NCBI RefSeq assembly: GCF_009725235.1
Contig: NZ_WJFC01000177.1
Coordinates: 1 to 27,712 of the forward strand
Source: Scytonema sp. UIC 10036
GTDB taxonomy: Bacteria; Cyanobacteriota; Cyanobacteriia; Cyanobacteriales; Nostocaceae
Direction of reading: 5' to 3'
Length of the DNA: 27,712 bases
Below the pieces are notes generated by a model. The model was not told the origin of the DNA and did not search any database. It saw only the letters and a program-made list of their open reading frames with translations. Position numbers and translations under genes: made by a program. Of the stretch, positions 1 to 7,947 are shown in pieces; the stretch's first letter is position 1, and every line of letters begins with the position of its first letter.

Positions 1-2
1 CT

Positions 3-394
3 ATATTTCTATCTATAATTACTGGTCAAAATTTTCAAGTGATTAAAAATGCAGTTTTATCGAATGAAGTAGGAGAATTAGTAATAAGAGAAGCTATTAA
101 AGGAAAAGTATATCGAGTCCTAATCAATGATGTAGGGCAAATTTTTCTAGACCTATAGATTTAGAAAGTATTCCCGATAATCAACAATGGCTGTGGCAAA
201 ATCCAGAAGCGATTCTTCTTATTATGGGTTGCTCAATATATACTGTGGTTGGTTCTGTTGTAGAATTCTCAGAATTGTGGGGCATAGAAGCTGACTGTTT
301 CATCAAGGATAATCTTGGACACAAGGGAGATATTGAATTGGCAATGTTGAATTCCCATAAATACGAAGCTCTTAAACATACCACACAAGTGTAA
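3..394 (+). pseudogene. Decayed small ORF, unrecognised
   Basis: Two overlapping open frames read on the + strand. The first enters from the left edge and stops at 156-158 after ...GQIFLDL. The second continues from about 142 as ...RPIDLESIPDNQQWLWQNPEA and stops at 392-394. The way FLDL is followed by RPIDLES suggests one small cyanobacterial protein broken by a frameshift near 150. The part after the NPEA segment may be a different fused piece. I do not recognise the family; a small antitoxin-like protein is only a guess. Confidence 0.3.
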
Positions 395-708
395 ACAATC
401 CAAAAAATTATTTATAGAAATAACTAATTAAAGAATTCTTGCTATACCAAGTAAATAATCATAATGTAAGCAGTAGATTTGCTAAAAACGTAATTTTTTG
501 TAACGTCGTTACCTACATCGACCGAAGCTTGAAATTTATGCTGCCATCCATCCGCCGTCAAGTATCATTTCTTGCCTGCGCTATTACCAGCAAGAGCACG
601 TGGTGTTGAGTTCAGTTTTGCAAATCAAGCTGTTCATGCCGATGTCATGACATTCACTCAGCTTTAGGAATTTAAACCAGTTATTTTTGTAAGGGGGTCT
701 AACTTAGA
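395..708. other. Non-coding gap upstream of the EF-hand gene
   Basis: No convincing ORF, RNA or repeat is seen in these 314 bases. A purine-rich Shine-Dalgarno (AAGGGGG, 691-697) lies 11 bases before the start of the EF-hand gene, so the right part is its leader. Confidence 0.6.
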
Positions 709-1251
709 ATGGTTGAACTACTAAAAAATAAATTGACAGCTTTCTTCCGAGGCGTAGATGTCGATAAAAACGGATTCGTAGAGCGCTCAGACTATGAGAA
801 AATTACTAATAATTTTGCCGATCTCCGTGGCTGGAAACCCGGTTCACCTGATTATGAAAATCTTCAGAATCGGGTGCTTTTTTTGTGGGAAAAGTACTGG
901 GTTAGTGTCGATCTTAATAAAGACAGCAAAGTCTCTTTAGACGAATTCCTGGAAAGTTGCACCACGCAATTTGCTGTAGATAATGACTCTTCAACAGCAG
1001 CTTGGTTTGAGTCGATGACAGCTTTGTTTGACGTAATAGACATGAATGGTGACGAGAAAATTGGTCCAGAAGAATACAAGCAGTTTCTCAAGGCATTTGG
1101 TTTTAATGTGAACGGGTATGAAGAAATTTTTCAACGACTTGATGCCAACGGTGACGGTTATATTTCCAAAGAAGAGTATTTACAGCTTTTAGAGGAATTC
1201 TGTGGGGTAGACCCTGAAGCTGCAGGAAACTGGTTTTTTGGTTCTTACTGA
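709..1251 (+). CDS. Four-EF-hand calcium-binding protein (calerythrin/CaSym-like)
   Basis: A 180-residue soluble protein with four EF-hand loops in canonical spacing: D17-D19-N21-G22...D28, D68-N70-D72...E79, D111-N113-D115...E122 and D145-N147-D149-G150...E156. Loops 2-4 have Glu at position 12; loop 1 has Asp, which usually weakens calcium binding or favours magnesium. Length and layout match bacterial four-hand sarcoplasmic-calcium-binding-like proteins (calerythrin group). There is no signal peptide or membrane helix, so it is probably a cytosolic calcium buffer or sensor. A strong ribosome site precedes the ATG. It is monocistronic; the next gene runs the other way. No enzymatic domain is attached, so its target is unknown. 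Confidence 0.93.
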   Translation: MVELLKNKLTAFFRGVDVDKNGFVERSDYEKITNNFADLRGWKPGSPDYENLQNRVLFLWEKYWVSVDLNKDSKVSLDEFLESCTTQFAVDNDSSTAAWFESMTALFDVIDMNGDEKIGPEEYKQFLKAFGFNVNGYEEIFQRLDANGDGYISKEEYLQLLEEFCGVDPEAAGNWFFGSY

Positions 1252-1480
1252 TATCGGTGGGAGTTTTTTAATCGCAACTCTGTGAGTATTAACAGCTTTC
1301 TCATGCAGGAGTGAAGGTATTCCACTATACTTGAGCCACTGGTTTGGATGAACAATTTGCCACCATGAGCTAAAGCAGGAAGGATTGTTGTGACCAACCA
1401 AGGGCTTGTGAAGTGATGAAGTTTGGTGCGTTTTTTGCAAATATGTTGCGGTTAACTACGATATACGTGTAACAACTTAT

Positions 1481-1735
1481 TCAACCGCCACTTACAGGAG
1501 GAATTAACACCACTTCATCACCATTTTTCAAGATAGTCTCTGGTTCTACGAATTGAAGGTTAACTCCAAACCGGGTGATATCCCGCAATTGAGAAAGTTT
1601 GGGATGTTCGGTAATTAAGCGATCGCGAACTGCAGCCACGGGTGTACTCTCTGGGAATTCTAGCAACAATTCTGGTACACCGTATGCTTCTTGGTAAGCA
1701 GCAAAGAGTTTAACGGTTATTGTAATTGTAGACAT
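1481..1735 (-). CDS. moaD: MoaD/ThiS-family sulfur carrier (molybdopterin synthase small subunit)
   Basis: An 84-residue ubiquitin-fold protein beginning MSTITITVKLFAAYQEAYG and ending PPVSGG. The C-terminal Gly-Gly is the site adenylated and thiocarboxylated by MoeB-type enzymes. The LFAAYQEAYG start and the NGDEVVLIPPVSGG tail are typical of MoaD, the small subunit of molybdopterin synthase, which gives sulfur to precursor Z in molybdenum-cofactor synthesis. The frame is open to 1783, but the extra 16 residues are unlike the family and there is a better start at 1735. No other moa gene is in view, so a role as a sulfur carrier for another pathway cannot be excluded. Confidence 0.85.
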   Translation of the reverse strand: MSTITITVKLFAAYQEAYGVPELLLEFPESTPVAAVRDRLITEHPKLSQLRDITRFGVNLQFVEPETILKNGDEVVLIPPVSGG

Positions 1736-1874
1736 AAGATGATGAACATGGATTCTTGTAGTATGCCATGCCAAATCTATCAAGGTAGATAAAAAATTGA
1801 GAATGTTAATTGTAATTTTTGGGAATACTAGGCTTGTACGTAAAAGTTTTGCCTATCTATTTCTAACCTACTTA

Positions 1875-2732
1875 ATGAAGAAGCGTCAATCCCTCACAGT
1901 TAAAGCGTTCCCATTACAGTTTGTTCTCATTGTTCCGTTTGTCTTACAAATCTTTGGCGCAGTGAGCTTAGTGGGTTATCTTTCTTTTAAGAATGGACAG
2001 AAAGTGGTAAATAATCTAGCAGAGCAGTTGATGGAGCGAACTGGCAATATAGTAGATCGACATTTAAATTCTTATCTGTCAATTCCCCATCAAGTCAATG
2101 AGATGAATGCCCGTGCAATTGAGATGGGATTATTGGATGTACGCGATCGCCAAACCGTTAGCAAGTATTTCTGGAAACAAGTACAAGTCTATGACTTGAG
2201 CTACATCGGTTTTGGACTGACGACGGGTGCAGGAGGAGGAGCGGGAACTTACGACGGCAAAACTCTAGTCATTGATGATTGGCCAAATTCTATTTTACCA
2301 AAAAATGCCATTAGTTATGCCACCGATACTGAAGGTAATCGTACTCACGTCGTAGGTGCTTATGATTGGAACAACTTCACGGAAACTTGGTATACCCAAC
2401 CCGTAACAACCAGGAAGCCCGGTTGGTTAAGAATTTCTACCATTAATTATCCTAATTATCCATATATTGTTGCTTCAGCAAGTCAGCCGATATACGATAG
2501 GCAAAAACGATTGTTGGGTGTAGTGGGTGCAGACATCCATCTGTTGAAACTGAGTCAGTTTTTACGACAATTGGATATCAAATGTCTTGTTCTTGAGTAC
2601 TTTTATCGCGATCTTTTAGTCTCCACCACCTGGGGGTTGAACCAAAGTCAATTTGACTTCCTTAGTCATCCAGTTATCAATATTGTCAATTCTCAGACGC
2701 TTTGCTTGACGAGAAGAAATGTTTTCCATTAA
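1875..2732 (+). pseudogene. Truncated Cache-domain membrane sensor (N-terminal half of a signalling protein)
   Basis: From the Met at 1875 the protein begins with basic residues, then one membrane helix (FVLIVPFVLQIFGAVSLVGYL), then an extracytoplasmic region of about 200 residues with features of cyanobacterial dCache sensors: a YFWKQVQ segment, YIGFGLTTG, the ETWYTQPV segment, and ...GVVGADIHLLKLSQFL. Intact relatives continue into a second helix, HAMP and a histidine kinase, GGDEF or cyclase domain. Here the recognisable sequence stops near 2590-2630; the last 35 or so residues up to the stop at 2732 are antisense of the neighbouring caspase gene. An upstream Met at 1797 is in frame but gives an atypical leader. 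Probably a non-functional remnant left by the event that brought in the next gene. Confidence 0.7.
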
Positions 2733-5700
2733 ACGGTTGAGAGTACCTGATAATCCTCTAGAACGAGTAGAACGAGTGGGAGGAGGAGTATCAAGCCCCT
2801 TTTGTGCAAGTAAACTCGCATCGAAATCTCTTGTACTGACAATTAATTTGAAAATCTCATTATATTCCGTCACTCCACTATTTAAATATGCTCTGGGAAT
2901 GACTAGCTCTAACGTATCACTTGTTTTGCTTGATAACTTGGAGTCATTTTCAGATTTTTTCGATAAAAGAATACTTCCTCTCTCGGTGAAAAATTCCGGA
3001 ATACTTATTGAATAATCACCTGCTAATTCTACAATTTGGAAGTAAATATCTCGCTCGCTGTGATTCGTCACAGTGATTTTGATCTCTGGCGGTATCCACC
3101 TATTATTTTTAAAACTGTATTCTCCACGCAAATTGGAACCCATCTGTTTTGATGAATATTCCTGACCATTAAAGATAATGATAACTTCTAAATCCACGTT
3201 GCTTGCTGGGATTTGGCTGGTGGGTGGAGTTTTCAACTCTAGAACATTTACCCAACGCGCAACGTGTTCTAATCGTTTGATGATTTGCACCGCACGTTGC
3301 TGAGTGTATCCTTGAGTATCTGGTGCGGGTGGAATCGGTGCGACTATTGAACGTTGATCGCTCACTCGTTTAATCAAGTATTGACCCTGATGTGCTTCTA
3401 ATTCGTAATTGGCATCTGAAGATGATTCTACTTCTCGAATAAATAAAGATGGTTCGCCCTCATTAGCTCTTTCTAGAGCCGTTCGAGCGAGTTCTATGCC
3501 TTGCTCGTCTCCTACAAAATGTACTTTCATTTGAGGAATGGGTACGCTAATGACAATTGCCCAGTAAGGTTCTTCTAATGAAAGTAGTGAACTATCAGTG
3601 ATAACTTTAATTTTGCTAATCTCTGGCTGTACCTCCGTCACGACAGCCTGACAAATGGCAAAATCGATATCTTCCAACTGTTTTATTGGGGTTCCTTGAG
3701 GGAAAATAGCTAATAAAGTCTCTCCTTCTGGAACTGGGTGAATACCATGTAAAGTACCGCCATTAATTACCCAATCATCATAAACTTCAGTGTTATGAGT
3801 CAAGGTAAAGTAATTCAAACGCTCGTTTGCTGAACCTCCTAAGAAGGTTTGTTCTAAATCTTCTGCAAGTGCTTCTATTTGAGGTGATTGATCTTTGACT
3901 TTAGTGAGGATCAAAGCATTGACATCTTGCACTAAATCAACATAGGATAAACTACCATGAGTGCGTTGCAAAGCTTGGGTAAAAAAGTAAGAAAAAGCAC
4001 CTCGTGGTTTACCATCGTCACCTCTATACTCTTTTGCTGTTTGATAAGAACGACAAGCTGCGATCGCAACATATCTTGGTGGCTCGTAGATCGAGCTCAA
4101 ACGGTATTTAAGCCACTCTTCGGGAAAAATAAAATCTTTTAAATCTCTGACTCGTCCATCTGTAGAGGTTTGACGTTCGACCATTCCTTGATCTCGCGTT
4201 GCTGTACTGGAGTGGGAGGAATCTAAAATAATCAGGATATGTGGATTGTTCTTTGCCACCTGCTCTATGAGGTAGCTTAATTCCTTATCTGCTAGGTCAC
4301 GACCTTCTTTTGTTCGGCTATCATAGCAAACTAAGGTTTCAATTTGGTCGTCTGAATCTTTAATGCGAAACGCCTCCGGTGCTGGTTCAAAGGAACCATG
4401 CCCTGCATAGTAAAACAAAACGACATCTTCACTGCCTGCTTGACACAAGTGTTTTTGAAAGCCATCAATAATTGCCTGACGTGTTGCCGATTCATTCTTG
4501 AGTTTCCAAGGAACGTTTGAGTTGTTAACTATTCGGTTCCGTAAGTATTCTTCTATTACTTCAATATCGTTAACACAACCGTTTAAATTACTGACTCTCG
4601 ATTCTGGATGGTACTTATCAATACCAACAAGTAGAGCGTAAATTTTTGGACCCTTTGGTAGAGGGTTAATTTTTTTAGCCTTTGGAGAAAATCGAACTTG
4701 AAAATCTTGTTCTAATTCTTCTGCAAAACTGGCGTATTCTCCACCAAGGTTTTTCAGTGCCTGAACACCTATAATGGCTATGGGGTCAGTTTGTTGAGTT
4801 GTAGAATTTAAGAGTCTTGGATCTTTTAAAAATCCAGCAAACGTCTTGCTTGAAAGACCAATTCGGTCTGCCACATACTTTGTCATTCGCTGGAGTAAGG
4901 TGATTTTAACAGTAGCTTTATCGCTTGCAGGAAGAGACTCTAGAAGTATTTCACTTACTCCTTCTATAAACTGATACTCAACTTCATTGGGATTTGTATC
5001 AGTTTTAATCTCTGTCGGTGATTTCAGCTTTAATAATCCTCCTAATAATACCTCAGCAACATGAACTTGCTGTGACTCTGGCAGCATCGTCTCTTGAATT
5101 AAGCGAATAACTGGTAAGCTGACAATCGGGGCTGCTGCTATCAAGCCTGCTAATCTCCGTGCCATTGGTGAAGCAGTCAGTCGGAAACTTTGGAAACGCT
5201 GTTGTGCGGTTAATTCTTGCGTAGAGCTAGTATTGGGATCGTCCTCTTCATCTACAATTCCAAAATCCGATTGGAACATGAAGCCAGAAACCCAAATTGT
5301 TCCCATACCCGCAATCATTTGACTCCAAGTTGCAACCATTGCTGGTTCTAAAGTTAGAACGGGTACTTTGATATCCCTTGCTTCGTCAATTTCATCCCAA
5401 GCTGAAATCTGTCTGAATAACAATTGCTGATTTGCAACTCCTGGCGTTAGTCCACATAACTGTACTGCTGCAGCTAAACCAAGCGCAGTTCTGGACCATA
5501 ACCACTTTGGCAACATTTGCACAATTGCCATTGGACTAGTGTTTGCCCAAATATTTAGCGCTTGTATAACTTCATTCTCTTTTCGCTGTTTTCGCCACAT
5601 GGGAGATACACAATCGCTTAGAACTAAAATCAGGCGACGTCCGTTGGGATCTACGAGTTCGCGAGGACTACGAGCAGATTGGTTACGCGCTACTGAACCA

Positions 5701-6380
5701 ATTTCTGGACGAATTTGCACTACTCCTTTTGGATTGGTGAATAATCCCCATGTTCGTACATCGCGAAAAATACCAAGGTGTTCTAGTAATCTTCGCAGTT
5801 CTATGATGGTATCTCTCCAGATCAACATTGATGGACTTTCATCAACTACCAGAGCCAGTTCTAACCAAGGTTCTAAAGCTGGATTTAGTACTGGTATCCA
5901 GATTTGCTTTTCGGCAATTTGCTCTACAGTTGCAACTTCATCCAAGACAGTATAATGAATAGATGGAACCCGATGCATTAAAGATTTTAGGGAGCGTGAC
6001 ACTTTGAGTTGCTCCCGCAACGAAGGAGCATTTGGTACTCTAATCGATAGTTCACCCGCACCCTTTGATTCTTGAGTTTCACTTGTTTTCTTAGGGTAAA
6101 TGCCCGTTTCCTTTAGCTGAGTATCTGCTTTCTCCGTAATTGCTGTCTCTGTTGCTGGTTGATGATTTGTGTTCTCATCATTACTTTTTTGAATCGGTAT
6201 AGTTAATTCTTCCTGATTACTGTTAGTTTCAGAGTCTTGGTTGCTCAAACTATAGCCTGGAGCTTTAGATAATTTTTTTGACCAAAGCCAAAGAACATCT
6301 GCAAACTGTTCTCCTGTCAGTTCTCCTGTCAGTTCTTTTACTTCCTCAATCTGTAGTGCAGCAATTAATTTTTCTATCAT
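2616..6380 (-). CDS. SAV_2336-type vWA protein fused to a caspase-like domain that lacks the catalytic Cys
   Basis: A 1254-residue protein. Residues 1-115 are a short helical start and a Ser/Thr/Glu-rich linker. About 118-560 match the SAV_2336 family of MoxR-associated vWA proteins: LKSLMHRVPSIHYTVLDE, then IWIPVLNP and a MIDAS-type VVDESPSM (D180, S182, S184). About 579-830 are a peptidase C14 (orthocaspase) fold: KIYALLVGIDKY and YYAGHG with H661. The usual DCCHSG is DSSHSS, so the nucleophile is Ser722. The last 420 residues match residues 260-710 of the intact caspase at 7948-11445. It ends at VQPPGGGD exactly where that paralogue goes on into a hydrolase domain. Its ATG overlaps the stop of the MoxR fragment by ATGA, the usual coupling in vWA-MoxR systems. 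Inference: a scaffold or pseudoprotease rather than a protease. Confidence 0.85.
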   Translation of the reverse strand: MIEKLIAALQIEEVKELTGELTGEQFADVLWLWSKKLSKAPGYSLSNQDSETNSNQEELTIPIQKSNDENTNHQPATETAITEKADTQLKETGIYPKKTSETQESKGAGELSIRVPNAPSLREQLKVSRSLKSLMHRVPSIHYTVLDEVATVEQIAEKQIWIPVLNPALEPWLELALVVDESPSMLIWRDTIIELRRLLEHLGIFRDVRTWGLFTNPKGVVQIRPEIGSVARNQSARSPRELVDPNGRRLILVLSDCVSPMWRKQRKENEVIQALNIWANTSPMAIVQMLPKWLWSRTALGLAAAVQLCGLTPGVANQQLLFRQISAWDEIDEARDIKVPVLTLEPAMVATWSQMIAGMGTIWVSGFMFQSDFGIVDEEDDPNTSSTQELTAQQRFQSFRLTASPMARRLAGLIAAAPIVSLPVIRLIQETMLPESQQVHVAEVLLGGLLKLKSPTEIKTDTNPNEVEYQFIEGVSEILLESLPASDKATVKITLLQRMTKYVADRIGLSSKTFAGFLKDPRLLNSTTQQTDPIAIIGVQALKNLGGEYASFAEELEQDFQVRFSPKAKKINPLPKGPKIYALLVGIDKYHPESRVSNLNGCVNDIEVIEEYLRNRIVNNSNVPWKLKNESATRQAIIDGFQKHLCQAGSEDVVLFYYAGHGSFEPAPEAFRIKDSDDQIETLVCYDSRTKEGRDLADKELSYLIEQVAKNNPHILIILDSSHSSTATRDQGMVERQTSTDGRVRDLKDFIFPEEWLKYRLSSIYEPPRYVAIAACRSYQTAKEYRGDDGKPRGAFSYFFTQALQRTHGSLSYVDLVQDVNALILTKVKDQSPQIEALAEDLEQTFLGGSANERLNYFTLTHNTEVYDDWVINGGTLHGIHPVPEGETLLAIFPQGTPIKQLEDIDFAICQAVVTEVQPEISKIKVITDSSLLSLEEPYWAIVISVPIPQMKVHFVGDEQGIELARTALERANEGEPSLFIREVESSSDANYELEAHQGQYLIKRVSDQRSIVAPIPPAPDTQGYTQQRAVQIIKRLEHVARWVNVLELKTPPTSQIPASNVDLEVIIIFNGQEYSSKQMGSNLRGEYSFKNNRWIPPEIKITVTNHSERDIYFQIVELAGDYSISIPEFFTERGSILLSKKSENDSKLSSKTSDTLELVIPRAYLNSGVTEYNEIFKLIVSTRDFDASLLAQKGLDTPPPTRSTRSRGLSGTLNRLMENISSRQAKRLRIDNIDNWMTKEVKLTLVQPPGGGD

Positions 6381-6814
6381 GCATCTTGAGTGTTTGTTAG
6401 GTTTTGCAAGAGCAGTTTTTTCAATCTTTCTATATTATTTTCCTCAAAGTTAAGCGAGCGAGTTACCAAATAGATCGTATTGAGAAGTTGGTCAATTGCT
6501 AGATGATCTCCATCGTGTAGTAATTTTACAAAATTCTCGATCAATAATAGTTCTTGGCTATCTTGAGTAATTTCCATTCCCAACTGAGCTTCGACAATAT
6601 CTTTTAGGGTTTCTTGATTGGGTTCTGGCACATTTACTCGCAAACATCGTCGTAGAAAAGCAGGAGGAAAGTCTCGCTCCCCATTGCTGGTCATAATAAT
6701 AAATGGAAAAGCACGACAACGTACACGACCAGCTTGAATAGGTGCTTCAATATTGTCATCTTTAGTCCGTACCTGAACTGTTCGATCGCCTAGCTTTTTA
6801 GATAAACGAGCCAG
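6377..6814 (-). pseudogene. C-terminal remnant of a MoxR-type AAA+ ATPase
   Basis: Open from a TAG just upstream of about 6814. It encodes about 145 residues: LGDRTVQVR...GRVRCRAFPFIIMTSNGERDFPPAFLRRC. FIIMTSNGERD is AAA+ sensor 1 and the PAFLRRC segment holds the arginine-finger region of MoxR ATPases; the rest is the helical lid. Walker A and Walker B are absent, so more than half of the usual protein (about 300-400 residues) is gone. There is an internal Met at 6694, but nothing suggests a working start. The left end overlaps the vWA-caspase start by ATGA, so the two were one operon. In vWA-MoxR-EAD systems this ATPase is the NTP-dependent switch; without its P-loop it cannot serve. Confidence 0.75.
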
Positions 6815-7227
6815 CTATTTATATCTCTAAACTTCCTAAAATCATCTAAGTGTATACGTGCATCTCTAGGTAAAATTTCGTAACATATTTTTTTGCATAT
6901 TTCAAAATCAATACTTTCAAGAATAGGTATTATTTTTTCATAAAAGAAACCAGATAAGGGATGATACAGTTTTTTATGAACTAATATCAAATCTGGATTA
7001 CCAGGATTTCCTCTCCGCGCTCCCTCAATTAATTCTTTTATGCGACCTAGGCTATCAAGCTGTTTTACTAAATTGTAAACAGTGACATCATAGGTTGAAT
7101 TGTCAAGAAGATTTGCTGCATTTATATTAAGTTCATAGTCCAGCATCATTACTAATTTGTTTCGGTCTATGAAAGCAGAATTTATTGCTTCGACTATTTC
7201 CTTTGTTCTCTTTCCACTCAAACCCAT
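6790..7227 (-). CDS. EAD1 adaptor-domain protein, probably truncated
   Basis: A 145-residue ORF. The first 85 or so residues fit effector-associated domain 1 (EAD1): MGLSGKRTKEIVEAINSAF, a hydrophobic helix, LDNSTYDVTVYNLVKQLDSLGR and the RRGNPGNPDL turn. EAD1 is a small helical adaptor that recruits effectors in vWA-MoxR and NTPase conflict systems by homotypic pairing. The following segment (KIIPILESIDFEICKKICYEILP) looks like the start of a second helical module that in relatives leads into an effector. Here the frame ends after seven residues (WLVYLKS) read out of frame from the MoxR remnant, so the join near 6815 is a deletion scar. It may still be expressed as a free adaptor, but is best seen as a fragment. 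Confidence 0.65.
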   Translation of the reverse strand: MGLSGKRTKEIVEAINSAFIDRNKLVMMLDYELNINAANLLDNSTYDVTVYNLVKQLDSLGRIKELIEGARRGNPGNPDLILVHKKLYHPLSGFFYEKIIPILESIDFEICKKICYEILPRDARIHLDDFRKFRDINSWLVYLKS

Positions 7228-7473
7228 TAATAGCTACTCCATGTCTAATAAAAATTAAATTTTATGATTACTAACTATATTCAAGGTCGGATTGCTATTT
7301 TACTCGTTTTGGCAAATTCAATGGTTTTTTGTTTCCAGTATTTGACTGAAGAGTAACTAAAATCACGATAAGAACCTTCCTTTGGTTATTGCCAAATTTT
7401 AAGTTAATTTTTATCTGGCACATAGAAAATATGAGACAAAACAATAATATCACCATTGTTTGCGCTGTGCAAT

Positions 7474-7570
7474 TATAGCAGTTCTCACTTGAATGAAGTA
7501 CAAATTTATCTGCTACAGGCTGCGGTTCCATAACTTTTTTATGTATTGCACCTAACTGAAAACCGCTATA
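7474..7570. mobile_element. MITE-like element, copy 1
   Basis: 97 bases bounded by imperfect terminal inverted repeats (left TATAGCAGTTCTCACTT, right end reading TATAGCGGTTTTCAGTT on the other strand, 13 of 17 identical) and outer TATA. It is too short to encode a transposase. The interior from TTTATCTGCTACAGGC to the right end is nearly identical to copy 2. Confidence 0.7.
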
Positions 7571-7743
7571 GTAAATTAAAGTACCCCAAATTGCAGCAGA
7601 CTTAATAGTAGCAGTAACCGCAAACCATAGAGCGCTAATACAGTAGTTAACAAATGAGAAAATCCGGTTGTTCTTGTTCTCTGCTGGACACCTTGGTATC
7701 TCGTATCTCAACTCGAACAAACCGTTTTTTTTGCTCGCTGTAC

Positions 7744-7849
7744 TATAGCGGTTCTCACTTGACTGAACCATGTATTTATCTGCGTTCGTCTGCTACAGGC
7801 TGCGGTTCCATAACTTTTTTATGTATTGCACCCAATTGAAAACCGCTAT
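7744..7849. mobile_element. MITE-like element, copy 2
   Basis: 106 bases, same ends and same orientation as copy 1, with about nine extra bases (TGCGTTCGT) before CTGCTACAGGC. Left end TATAGCGGTTCTCACTT, right end AACCGCTAT. Two copies 170 bases apart in one gap suggest recent activity or local duplication. Confidence 0.7.
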
Positions 7850-7870
7850 CAGAGTTTCACACGTTTTCGA

Positions 7871-7935
7871 CCCCCCAACCCCCCTTAAAAAGGGGGGCTT
7901 TGCGTGTTGTCCTTAAAAAGGGGGGTTTTGCGTAA
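7871..7935. repeat. C-run/G-run hairpin repeat
   Basis: An 8-bp perfect stem (CCCCCCTT 7879-7886, AAGGGGGG 7890-7897) with an AAA loop, followed by a second CCTTAAAAAGGGGGG half-repeat ending at about 7927. GGGGGGCTTTGCGTG and GGGGGGTTTTGCGTA are diverged direct repeats. This interspersed repeat type is common in cyanobacteria. It lies just past the stop of the minus-strand caspase gene and might slow transcription there, but has no T-run. Confidence 0.6.
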
Positions 7936-7947
7936 GTCCTATGAAAT

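Larger units (their letters stand above)
7228..7947. other. Non-coding, repeat-rich gap
   Basis: Holds two copies of one MITE-like element (7474-7570 and 7744-7849) and a C-run/G-run hairpin repeat (7871-7935). A 158-codon frame crosses on the minus strand (7295-7771), but it starts inside one MITE copy and runs through the other, so I do not call it a gene. Confidence 0.6.

Noticed and set aside
1189..1440. 83-codon minus-strand frame between the EF-hand and MoaD genes
   Set aside because: Overlaps the end of the EF-hand gene, no family likeness and no ribosome site.
1736..1783. N-terminal extension of the MoaD-like protein
   Set aside because: The 16 extra residues are unlike the family, and the Met at 1735 gives the normal length.
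7295..7771. 158-codon minus-strand frame with two hydrophobic stretches
   Set aside because: Its start lies inside one MITE-like copy and it crosses the other; the sequence resembles no family and has no ribosome site.
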